In this document: positions 9,061-16,901 of the stretch, one piece after another | Layout: each line of letters opens with the position of its first letter | How positions within the stretch are numbered: position 1 is the stretch's first letter | Source of the DNA: OLB4 sp002050165 | GTDB taxonomy: Bacteria; Bacteroidota; Ignavibacteria; Tepidaquicellales; Tepidaquicellaceae | Length of the DNA: 64,000 nucleotides | Assembly (NCBI GenBank): GCA_030263475.1 | Contig: SZPC01000005.1 | Location: 1-64,000, forward strand | Direction of reading: 5' to 3' | Position numbers and translations under genes: made by a program | The notes under the pieces: model-generated | What the model saw: only the letters and a program-made list of their open reading frames with translations | The model's database searches: none | Told to the model about the DNA's origin: nothing

Positions 9061-10155
9061 TTAATTGAAGTTTACCTTCTCCAAAAAACGTTTTTCAATT
9101 TTTTCCCAACAGAAGTTTTCCTTAAGATTCAGGGTGCAGTTCTCCCACATTTTTTTTGATACAATAGAAGTTACCGCTTCGCTGATTTGAGTTGATGAAA
9201 CTTCACTTACGCAATTACCAATGCAATTACCTTCAACGATGGGTTTTAGACCTGGATAGTCGTTTGTAATGACCGACATACCTGCCTGTATGTACTGAAA
9301 AATTTTATTAGGAGCACAGTAATAATTATTTAGATTTGTATTGTCATAAAAAGCAAAACCGATGTGATAAGCTGAAAGAAAATCGTAGATTTTTTCATCA
9401 TTGATTGGTTCTCTAAACTTAACATTATTAATTTTTTTGTCAATTATAACATGTTTTAACTTTTTCTTATAACTTTCATCGCCGAACCCTATAAACTCCA
9501 GAGCGACATTTTCAATACTTTTAAATGCGATTATAATTTCTTCAATACTGCGTCCTTCAGATAATCCACCAAAGTAAACAGCTTTTAATCCGTTAGGTTT
9601 TATTGTGGTGCTATCACTATTTAAATATGGATAATTTTCAATTACAATTTGATTAGACTTTCCGTTTATTACTCTATACTTTTCTTTAAAATAATTCATT
9701 CTGTTCTGTTCTGCGTGGATTATCAGATTGCAAAATTGAATCGAAAACCTTTGAATGATATTCCAAACAATCTTTTTTATCCCGCTGTGTGTCTCAACAG
9801 AAAGTTCGTTTGAATCAAATACCAGTTTTGAACCTTTTAATAATTTCATTATCACGCCTGATAATAAAATTGATAACTCCCTGCAGATAATCACATTGTA
9901 TCTGTCCTTTACTTTGAATCCCAATGAAATGTTAAACCAAATAAGTGATAGAAAATTCAGCATCGGAGACTTTCCCGTTTTAATTCTGAATTTTAATATT
10001 TCATACGGGTAATCATATTCCGGATTTCCGCTAAATAAACCGTTAGCCACAGTAACTTTGTACCCATTCTCAATAAGTGCATTGATTTGTCTTTTTGCTC
10101 TGGAGAGGTAATTAAAATTGCCGTGACAAATGTAGAGCACCGATTTAGCCGGCAA
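9061..10155 (-). CDS. Glycosyltransferase, GT-B fold (family 4-like)
   Basis: The protein has 364 residues. The TTG start is supported by GGAGG four bases upstream, inside the 3' end of the polymerase gene, so the genes overlap by 11 bases. Features are an N-terminal SVLYICHGNFNYLSRAKRQ strand-loop-helix, SKLVFDSNELSVETH in the acceptor half, and CAPNKIFQYIQAGMSVITND in the donor-binding half. It is expected to elongate the repeat unit on its lipid carrier at the inner face of the inner membrane. The sugar specificity cannot be inferred. Confidence 0.82.
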   Translation of the reverse strand: MPAKSVLYICHGNFNYLSRAKRQINALIENGYKVTVANGLFSGNPEYDYPYEILKFRIKTGKSPMLNFLSLIWFNISLGFKVKDRYNVIICRELSILLSGVIMKLLKGSKLVFDSNELSVETHSGIKKIVWNIIQRFSIQFCNLIIHAEQNRMNYFKEKYRVINGKSNQIVIENYPYLNSDSTTIKPNGLKAVYFGGLSEGRSIEEIIIAFKSIENVALEFIGFGDESYKKKLKHVIIDKKINNVKFREPINDEKIYDFLSAYHIGFAFYDNTNLNNYYCAPNKIFQYIQAGMSVITNDYPGLKPIVEGNCIGNCVSEVSSTQISEAVTSIVSKKMWENCTLNLKENFCWEKIEKRFLEKVNFN

Positions 10156-11368
10156 ATTGCCTCCGTTGCCTGTTTACGTCAATCAGAATATTCATGTATA
10201 AATAAATCAATAAAAACCCCATATAGAAGAAATCGTTTAACCGGGCTGTTAAATTAATAAAAACAAATAGCGGCAATACAATTAAAAATAAATTATATCC
10301 GGACATTTTTTTTATCTCAACTGATTTCTTATGGAACTGATATACAACCAAAAACCACAGAAACAAACCCACTAAACCTCCCTGAAAGAACAAATCCCAG
10401 ATACCGCTGTGATACCTTCTGATATTGCCGTAAAAGAATTCCACCATATAACTTGAGGCACCGGTGCCGGTTAATATGTTATGCTCACCGAGATACATTG
10501 TGAAAAAATCGAAAGGATCGGTTGTCCTGCCCGAAGCATCGGCGAGCATTCTCACCTGAAAGAAATCGGAATTAATAATCTCATCATAAAACTGAACTGC
10601 AAGGAGCGCTACTAAAATCATCGAGAAAAAATACGTCGGGATTGCTGAACGCGATTTTATACCGACAAATGCTAAAAAAAAAATCATTATGATCAACTGC
10701 GAAATTATAATGTACCTTGAGAAAGTGAGAAAACCTGCAATCAGAATCATCACAATTGGAATTACTTTTTTGAATTCTGAGAATTTCCTGAAATTGAAAA
10801 GTAGCGGGAACAGGACGAATATGAAAAAGAGCCCGGATTGATTTTGCATAAGCGAGTCGAAGATTGAACCGTTTCGCCAGAATCCCGAAAAATCAATTTT
10901 ACTTAACATGCTGTAACGGCCGGGCGGTACGAAAAGTGCCGGATTTATAAAATACTGAAGCAGGGATCCGGCAAGTGTAATTGCGACCATGACGTACATA
11001 ACCTTGTAAATCCTTTTCAAGTCACTCTCATTGTACTGCAAATTATCAATTAAAAAAATTACGAAAATGGAACTTGCATAAAGTGAAATGTCGGTTTTTA
11101 CTATTTTATGAAAATTACCGGTAACAAACGCATTGACTAGAATAAACAAGTAGTATAAAATTAAAAAGATGAAGGTTTTGCTGAAATTTTTATTTTTGAG
11201 GTTAATCATGAGATAAACGGATAATCCGGAAAGAATGAATAACCAGAGCATATCAGAATTAACAGCACCGATTGCAAATTGAAATTCGGGTGTGATAGGA
11301 CCGAGCAACGGGAAGAGGAAGAGATAACCGTAAATTATTATTTTTTTAAAAGAGGAGTTATATTTCAA
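10145..11368 (-). CDS. O-antigen polymerase/ligase-like membrane protein (Wzy-like)
   Basis: This 407-residue protein is strongly hydrophobic, with about ten predicted membrane segments. Examples are IIIYGYLFLFPLLGPI, FIFLILYYLFILVNAFV and VPIVMILIAGFLTFSRYIII. A larger hydrophilic loop lies near residues 265-325. This topology is typical of Wzy polymerases and WaaL ligases, which act in the periplasm on undecaprenyl-linked repeats. With a Wzx flippase and a Wzc-type kinase in the same locus, Wzy is the likelier role. The start is TTG at 11368. Polymerases are poorly conserved, so the call rests on topology and context. Confidence 0.72.
   Translation of the reverse strand: MKYNSSFKKIIIYGYLFLFPLLGPITPEFQFAIGAVNSDMLWLFILSGLSVYLMINLKNKNFSKTFIFLILYYLFILVNAFVTGNFHKIVKTDISLYASSIFVIFLIDNLQYNESDLKRIYKVMYVMVAITLAGSLLQYFINPALFVPPGRYSMLSKIDFSGFWRNGSIFDSLMQNQSGLFFIFVLFPLLFNFRKFSEFKKVIPIVMILIAGFLTFSRYIIISQLIIMIFFLAFVGIKSRSAIPTYFFSMILVALLAVQFYDEIINSDFFQVRMLADASGRTTDPFDFFTMYLGEHNILTGTGASSYMVEFFYGNIRRYHSGIWDLFFQGGLVGLFLWFLVVYQFHKKSVEIKKMSGYNLFLIVLPLFVFINLTARLNDFFYMGFLLIYLYMNILIDVNRQRRQFAG
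10160..10164 (-). promoter_or_regulatory. Ribosome binding site deciding a TTG start
   Basis: GGAGG on the minus strand lies 4 bases before the TTG at 10155. It supports initiation of the glycosyltransferase at TTG within the upstream gene rather than at a later GTG. Confidence 0.55.
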
Positions 11369-11401
11369 TGCAGTGGTAAATTGTGAATGATTAGAATAAA
11401 G

Positions 11402-12214
11402 TTAAATTTTCCGGAAGTATCTGCAGGCTCGGGTAGTATAATTAAGGAAGTGGCTTTCCTTCCGGGATTCAAAAAATTCATCAACTGCCTTCTTACATCC
11501 TTCATATAAACCGTAATCATCAAAAATTACAAATCCCCCGGGAACAACTTTATCGTATAAGTTCTCAATACATACTTTTGTTGAATCGTACCAATCACCG
11601 TCAAGTCTCAGTATCGCGATAGATTTTATATTTTGCTTATCTGCGGGTACAGTGTTCTGGAACCATCCCTTGTGATAAAATACTTTGTCAGGCGGATATC
11701 CAATTACATTTTCTATTAAGTTTGAACACTCGGATAAATTTCCTGGTCCTCCGAAATCATCGTAAAAGCCTTTAAGAGGTTTAAGCTCTCCTTTTGTCAA
11801 TGCATCTTTCCCAAGTTTGTTCTTAACTTCGTTGATGGCGACCTGTCCGTCAACTTTCTCATCAGGTGCGCAAATTTCCTCAAACGCATCGAAAAGGTGC
11901 AAATTCCGTCTGCTCTCATTCCACTTCAGATTAGCCAACGCCATTAATCCGACAGCGCCGCCTTTCCATACTCCACACTCGACGAAATCGCCGGGAATTC
12001 CTGTTTTCTCTATGAATACAACCTGCTCATAAAGGGTTATTAAAGACATATACGGGAGCATTGTTTGCCGTCTGACAACATTTATTGCATCGCGGGCGTA
12101 ATCTTCAAATTCAAAGCCAACCTTTTCACCGAGTTCTGAAAAAGCGGAACTCTTTGATTTTCGGCTAATATTGTAACCCAATTTGCCGAATATATTGGAG
12201 ATAAGTGCCTTCAT
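11402..12214 (-). CDS. TylF/MycF-family sugar O-methyltransferase
   Basis: This 270-residue SAM-dependent methyltransferase matches the macrocin O-methyltransferase family. Motifs are PGDFVECGVWKGGAVGLMAL for SAM binding, HLFDAFEE, and the metal-binding acidic set in RLDGDWYDST and FVIFDDYG. TylF-type enzymes methylate sugar hydroxyls and need Mg2+. The ATG overlaps the TGA of the aminotransferase gene (ATGA), so the two are translationally coupled. The likely role is O-methylation of a sugar of the repeat unit or a chain-terminating residue. The target is inferred from location only. Confidence 0.85.
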   Translation of the reverse strand: MKALISNIFGKLGYNISRKSKSSAFSELGEKVGFEFEDYARDAINVVRRQTMLPYMSLITLYEQVVFIEKTGIPGDFVECGVWKGGAVGLMALANLKWNESRRNLHLFDAFEEICAPDEKVDGQVAINEVKNKLGKDALTKGELKPLKGFYDDFGGPGNLSECSNLIENVIGYPPDKVFYHKGWFQNTVPADKQNIKSIAILRLDGDWYDSTKVCIENLYDKVVPGGFVIFDDYGLYEGCKKAVDEFFESRKESHFLNYTTRACRYFRKI

Positions 12215-13344
12215 TTAAAATTTTTAATTAGATTAATAATTCGTGAAATTTCGTCGTCGGTTAATTCGAAGTAAAATGGTAACCTCAATAAAGTTTCTGA
12301 ATATCTGTCTGCATTTGGGAGCTCAGCCCCGGAATACTGAAGTTTAAAAAATTCCGACTGGTGCAAGCTCAGGTAATGGAATACTGCGTAAACTCCATTT
12401 TTTTTCAAATATGCTATCAAGCTGTCCCTTTGTTCAGGTTTACTACAAATCATGTAAAACATATGCCCGTTATTTGTGGCATATTCAGGAATTACCGGAA
12501 GTTGTACATTATTTTCAAGTGCCCAATCTGTCAAGCCTTCGAAATAAATATTAAAAATTTCCTTTCTGCGATGTTGGATTCTTTCCAGATTTTCTAACTG
12601 AGCCCAAAGATATGCGGCAATTATTTCGGAAGGCAGAAACGAAGAACCGATATCAACCCAGCCGTATTTGTTAACTTCGCCTCTGAAAAATTCTGCACGG
12701 TTAGTTCCTTTTTCCCAGATTATTTCTGAACGATTGATAAAATCTTTCTTATTAATTGCAAGCAAACCACCCTCACCTGAATTAACATTCTTTGTTTCGT
12801 GAAAGGAAAATGTCGCAAGATCACCAATACTTCCAAGTGGTTTCCCCTTGTAAAAAGAATCAACAGCATGAGCAGCATCCTCAATTACCAATAAATTGTG
12901 TCTATGAGCAATCTTCATTATATTATCCATATCACAGGCTACACCGGCGTAATGGACCGGTACAATTGCTTTCGTTTTCGGTGTAACCAAACTTTCGATT
13001 TTATCTTCGTCAATTCCGGGATGATCTGCCCTGCTATCGGCAAAAACTATCTTCGCGCCACGCGTTACAAATGCAACAGCGGTTGAAACAAAAGTAAATG
13101 AGGGGATAATTACTTCATCTCCGTGTTTCATACCCGATAGCATTGCGCTCATTTCAAGCGCATCAGTGCAGGATGTGGTAAGCAGAGCCTTTTTGAAACC
13201 GTAGTTTCCTTCGAAATATTTCTGACATTTTTGTGTGAATATCCCATTACCAGAAATTTTCCCCGAATAAACTGCCTGATACATGTAATGCATTTCTTTA
13301 CCAGTCAGATAGGGCTTATTAAATGGGATGTTATATTCTTTCAT
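12211..13344 (-). CDS. dTDP-4-oxo-6-deoxyhexose aminotransferase (WecE/RffA-like)
   Basis: This 377-residue PLP enzyme is of the DegT/DnrJ/EryC1 family and closest in feel to WecE/RffA. It begins NIPFNKPYLTGKEM and has TTSCTDALEMSAM, the cofactor pocket EDAAHAVDS and the Schiff-base lysine in SFHETKNVNSGEGG. WecE-type enzymes convert dTDP-4-keto-6-deoxyglucose to the 4-amino-4,6-dideoxy sugar with glutamate as donor. The gene is coupled by ATGA overlaps to the formyltransferase before it and the methyltransferase after it, which supports a three-step amino-sugar pathway. RmlA and RmlB for precursor supply are not in the window. Confidence 0.88.
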   Translation of the reverse strand: MKEYNIPFNKPYLTGKEMHYMYQAVYSGKISGNGIFTQKCQKYFEGNYGFKKALLTTSCTDALEMSAMLSGMKHGDEVIIPSFTFVSTAVAFVTRGAKIVFADSRADHPGIDEDKIESLVTPKTKAIVPVHYAGVACDMDNIMKIAHRHNLLVIEDAAHAVDSFYKGKPLGSIGDLATFSFHETKNVNSGEGGLLAINKKDFINRSEIIWEKGTNRAEFFRGEVNKYGWVDIGSSFLPSEIIAAYLWAQLENLERIQHRRKEIFNIYFEGLTDWALENNVQLPVIPEYATNNGHMFYMICSKPEQRDSLIAYLKKNGVYAVFHYLSLHQSEFFKLQYSGAELPNADRYSETLLRLPFYFELTDDEISRIINLIKNFK

Positions 13345-14228
13345 TGAAATCTGGTCCTAAATCTTTTTAAAATGTAGTCGCTTTTATCCGTGTCTCTTTT
13401 CATTTCAATAATCTTAATCAACCCTTTACCACATACAACAATAGGATAATTATTTTCAAAAAAAATTACTTTACCGGGAGATCGGTTTTCAATTTTTACA
13501 TCTTGAACTTCTATTGCTTCCGTTATTCTGATAGATTCTTCTTCAATAAATGTTTTTGCACCCAAATACGGGAATCCGGTTGCATTTATAAATCTTATGA
13601 TCTTTTTACTGTCCCAACTCCAATCTATATGATAATCTTCCTCATCACGCCATAATGAGTAAGTGCTTTCTTTATTGTTTTGTGGCTTTCTTGGCAAATC
13701 CTTTCCGTTAACAACTAATTCAATAATTTGTAAGACCAGATCAGAATAGGAATTTGAAATTAAATCTATTGCATCTTTTATCTTGATTGGGTATTCAATT
13801 TTTTTTACCGACTGACAAATAATATCTCCCTGATCATATTTTGAAGACGCAAATAACGCTGATACTCCAATTTGATTTTCACCATTTATCAAAGCCGATA
13901 CCAATGGATTAAAACCTCTATATTTTGGTAAAATTGAATCATGTAATATTATAAGATTACTTACTCTTTTTAAATCAATTATCCATCTCCATCCTATTGC
14001 AAAAGAATAAAATGTAGTTGATGTGAAATTATCATTTTTCATTTTCCATATAACGTTATTTGCTTCACATAAATTTTTTATTTTATCGCAATAATCTTCT
14101 TCTACATTTTTGTCATACGATAAAAATATATTTTCTATAAAATCACTCCCGTATTTGTCTAATACTTTTTTCAAAACTTGATATCCTTTTAATCCAAGCA
14201 AATAAAACCTAAACTTTGGTATAGTCAT
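13341..14228 (-). CDS. Sugar N-formyltransferase-like protein
   Basis: This 295-residue member of the formyltransferase fold has the core segment LHDSILPKYRGFNPLVSA and the folate-site Asp in KYDQGDIICQ. A C-terminal block (DYHIDWSWDSKKIIRFINAT) resembles the second Fmt domain. It overlaps the WecE-like aminotransferase gene by four bases, so it probably formylates the 4-amino group using N10-formyl-tetrahydrofolate. Compared with the true Fmt at 47215-48138 (AINLHASLLPKYRG), the catalytic Asn before the His is replaced by Ile (IILH), while His and Asp remain. This may define a subfamily or affect activity. The gene is AT-rich. Confidence 0.78.
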   Translation of the reverse strand: MTIPKFRFYLLGLKGYQVLKKVLDKYGSDFIENIFLSYDKNVEEDYCDKIKNLCEANNVIWKMKNDNFTSTTFYSFAIGWRWIIDLKRVSNLIILHDSILPKYRGFNPLVSALINGENQIGVSALFASSKYDQGDIICQSVKKIEYPIKIKDAIDLISNSYSDLVLQIIELVVNGKDLPRKPQNNKESTYSLWRDEEDYHIDWSWDSKKIIRFINATGFPYLGAKTFIEEESIRITEAIEVQDVKIENRSPGKVIFFENNYPIVVCGKGLIKIIEMKRDTDKSDYILKRFRTRFQ

Positions 14229-14244
14229 TTTTTTCTAAAATATT

Positions 14245-15456
14245 TCATTTATTAAAAATTTTTAAATAGTTTTGAAGTTGTTTACTTGTTTCCATAAACT
14301 GTAATCCCATATTTCTGCAATGCTCAGTCATCAATTTATATTCATCTTTGTTTAATTCTATAATATATTTTATACCTTTTGATAGATCTATACTATCCCC
14401 ACATTTTGCGAGATACCCGGTTTTCCCGGTTATGACAAGATCAGTTGCAATCCCTGTGTCAAAAGCAACTACAGGCGTCCCACACATGATTGACTGATTT
14501 ACCATCATTGGTCCTGAATCAAGTATAGATGGCGATATAAATAAGTCGGCTGCGTTAAATGCGTCCGGTAAATCATTGTGTTTCAAATAACCTGCAAATG
14601 TTTTTTGAAACGGTAAATCGGAGTAATCGGTATTGTTTGCAATACCCGCTATACACAAATGAATTCCGTTAATCTGTTCTTCAGTCATCTGTGAACTCAG
14701 AAGTTTTAATGCCTCTGTTAATTCCCTTAAGCCCTTTCTTTTCCCATGGGAAACAGCACCGAAGAAGACAATTTTTTTCTCCGTTGGAAGATTAAATTTT
14801 TTCCGGGCAACTTTTTTATTAGATGGTTGAAAACTTTTATTGTTAATTATGAGCGGGTTGAAGTGAACTTTATGCGATTTAAATAAATAACTTTGACTAA
14901 TTATTTGCATAGTTTTTGTAGTCACCGCAATCAACTCAATATCCGTTTTATCAGTGTACTTCTTCTTAAACTGAATATTTTTATGGCTCAGGTCATACAA
15001 ATCCATCGAATTCAATGCGGGGCATAAACCACAGCCGGTTTCATATCTCTTGCAGTCCCACATCCAGTGGCATCCTCCTGTCATTGGTGCAAAATCCATT
15101 GGATAGAGAAGAATTTTTGCTCCTGTAATTGAATATAGCTCGTAAAGATTCTTGAATGATAAAAAAGCCGGCATAAATAAAACGAGAATAACATCAGGAT
15201 TAAAACCTATTTTCTTAAGAAATCTTGAAGATGAAAAATAAGTTTTCGTTTCATCAAATTCATGTGCAGAGTATTCAAAGTCAGCTATTCGCTTATTAAA
15301 TAAACCGGGAATAATTTTATTTAACTGAGATTTTACCCTCTCTGCAAAGCTTTCAAATAAATTTTGAATCGGGATAATATCCTTATCATTATAATTATCC
15401 CGAGGTTTTACGATAAGTTTAGTATTAAAACCGGATTTCCGGAATAGGTTCAGCAA
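14245..15456 (-). CDS. Glycosyltransferase family 4-like, with apparent 5' frameshift
   Basis: The open frame gives 403 residues from a TTG. A Cys-rich motif, GGCHWMWDCKRYETGCGLCP, is typical of one GT4 subgroup in polysaccharide loci. The C-terminal half has FFGAVSHGKRKGLRELTEAL and the donor motif region VNQSIMCGTPVVAFD. The expected N-terminal strand is missing from this start. Just upstream, an ATG at 15519-15521, six bases after the flippase stop, reads MEIF and then TGA. Shifting by one base near 15507-15514 joins MEIF to LILSASHPYISAGIVAKDLL and this frame. The intact gene probably spans 14245-15521, and the copy as sequenced is either frameshifted or carries a one-base assembly error. 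Confidence 0.78.
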   Translation of the reverse strand: MLNLFRKSGFNTKLIVKPRDNYNDKDIIPIQNLFESFAERVKSQLNKIIPGLFNKRIADFEYSAHEFDETKTYFSSSRFLKKIGFNPDVILVLFMPAFLSFKNLYELYSITGAKILLYPMDFAPMTGGCHWMWDCKRYETGCGLCPALNSMDLYDLSHKNIQFKKKYTDKTDIELIAVTTKTMQIISQSYLFKSHKVHFNPLIINNKSFQPSNKKVARKKFNLPTEKKIVFFGAVSHGKRKGLRELTEALKLLSSQMTEEQINGIHLCIAGIANNTDYSDLPFQKTFAGYLKHNDLPDAFNAADLFISPSILDSGPMMVNQSIMCGTPVVAFDTGIATDLVITGKTGYLAKCGDSIDLSKGIKYIIELNKDEYKLMTEHCRNMGLQFMETSKQLQNYLKIFNK

Positions 15457-15527
15457 ATCTTTAGCAACTATTCCCGCGCTGATATAAGGATGCGATGCCG
15501 ATAAAATCAGAAAATTTCCATTTGAAT

Positions 15528-16895
15528 TCAGGCGTTCCAGATACCGACAGCTTTGTGATTAATAATTCTGTAATACTGCACCGGATAAATCCACGCGGTT
15601 AACATAGCAACTATACAGTTTGCAAGAACAACGCCTTCAATACCTATCATTTCACCTAAGAATATACACAAGGGGATATTTATTATCGCAATTGAAAATG
15701 CAACGAGCAATTGCAATTTTATCTTCCCAACGCCGTTAAGAAACTGACCAAATATACTTACAAACGTCAACAGTATAACCCAGACTGAAATTAAAATTGA
15801 AAGTGAATAAGAAATGTTCATTTCTGCTCCAATCCATAAATTGTAAACTGTTTTCGAAATAGCAACCATTAAAACGGCTGAGAACGCTAAAGCTCCCCAA
15901 ATCAGAATTAATTTATTTATTATCCTCTTTATCCAGTCGTACTCTTTTTTTATCCAGGCTTCTGTAAAAGAACTCCAAAATGGAGTAACAATAATCGTAT
16001 AACCCATCATAATCAAGCTGAAATATCTGAAAGCAACATAATACGGTGTTACTTCCTCAGGTCCAAACAAGTGACTAATGATTATACTATTTGTTTGATA
16101 AAGCATAATTGCAGAAATTCTAATTATAAAAAATTTAATACCGAGATTTAAAATCCCGCGAGCTTTGCTAAAATCAATAGCATTTAACGATGGTTTAAAA
16201 TCCGAATATCTGCCACGGAACAACCAAAGGCTTGAAAGCAACAATACAAATAATGGAGAAAGACTCATTACAAAGGAGAGATTCAGCAGAGAACCATCCG
16301 TTGAAAGAGTAAGGAAATAAACTAATGACAAAGATACTATCTTACCTGCAAGGTCAATACCGGTAGAAATTCCGTTCCTCTGATCTGCATTTAGAATTGA
16401 TTTAATTAATTCAGCAACAAATCCGAACGATGTAAATACAAACACAATGAATACAATCAGATTTAATTCACCGGGAGAAATTTCGTTAATTTGAACATTT
16501 AATACAGTGTTCCAATTTATAAACTCATTAACAATAATAAACACAATCAGCAGCGAAATAATTATCAAAGTCAATATTGCATAAGCTGTACTTACGTAAA
16601 TTTTTGCTGCTTTAATTTCACCTTTGGCAAGAGATTCGGCAAATTTATTCCTTAATCCGTTTCCTAATCCAATATCAAAAAAACCTAACCATCCCAGAAG
16701 AGAACTAATCGTAATCCAAATCCCGTACCTCGTAGGCGAAAGATAATGAATGGTTAATGGGACGAGTGCCAGCCCTATCAATATGCTGCACGTATTCGTA
16801 AAAAAAATAGTATAAATATTCTTTTTTGCTTTGATTGACCTTTCGTGGCCATTCCGCAAGCTTACGAGATTTTTTATTGCCTGAAGTGTAATCAA
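15528..16895 (-). CDS. Polysaccharide flippase (Wzx-like, MATE/MOP superfamily)
   Basis: This 455-residue protein has about twelve hydrophobic segments and the family start pattern NIYTIFFTNTCSILIGLALV followed by YLSPTRYGIWITISSLLGW and the FFDIGLGNGLRNKFAESLA helix. Wzx proteins flip undecaprenyl-linked repeat units across the inner membrane for periplasmic polymerisation. The gene starts with TTG at 16895, seven bases after the dehydrogenase gene. It works together with the Wzy-like protein at 10145-11368 and the Wzc-type kinase at 20369-22627. Confidence 0.88.
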   Translation of the reverse strand: MITLQAIKNLVSLRNGHERSIKAKKNIYTIFFTNTCSILIGLALVPLTIHYLSPTRYGIWITISSLLGWLGFFDIGLGNGLRNKFAESLAKGEIKAAKIYVSTAYAILTLIIISLLIVFIIVNEFINWNTVLNVQINEISPGELNLIVFIVFVFTSFGFVAELIKSILNADQRNGISTGIDLAGKIVSLSLVYFLTLSTDGSLLNLSFVMSLSPLFVLLLSSLWLFRGRYSDFKPSLNAIDFSKARGILNLGIKFFIIRISAIMLYQTNSIIISHLFGPEEVTPYYVAFRYFSLIMMGYTIIVTPFWSSFTEAWIKKEYDWIKRIINKLILIWGALAFSAVLMVAISKTVYNLWIGAEMNISYSLSILISVWVILLTFVSIFGQFLNGVGKIKLQLLVAFSIAIINIPLCIFLGEMIGIEGVVLANCIVAMLTAWIYPVQYYRIINHKAVGIWNA

Positions 16896-16901
16896 ATGAT
16901 G

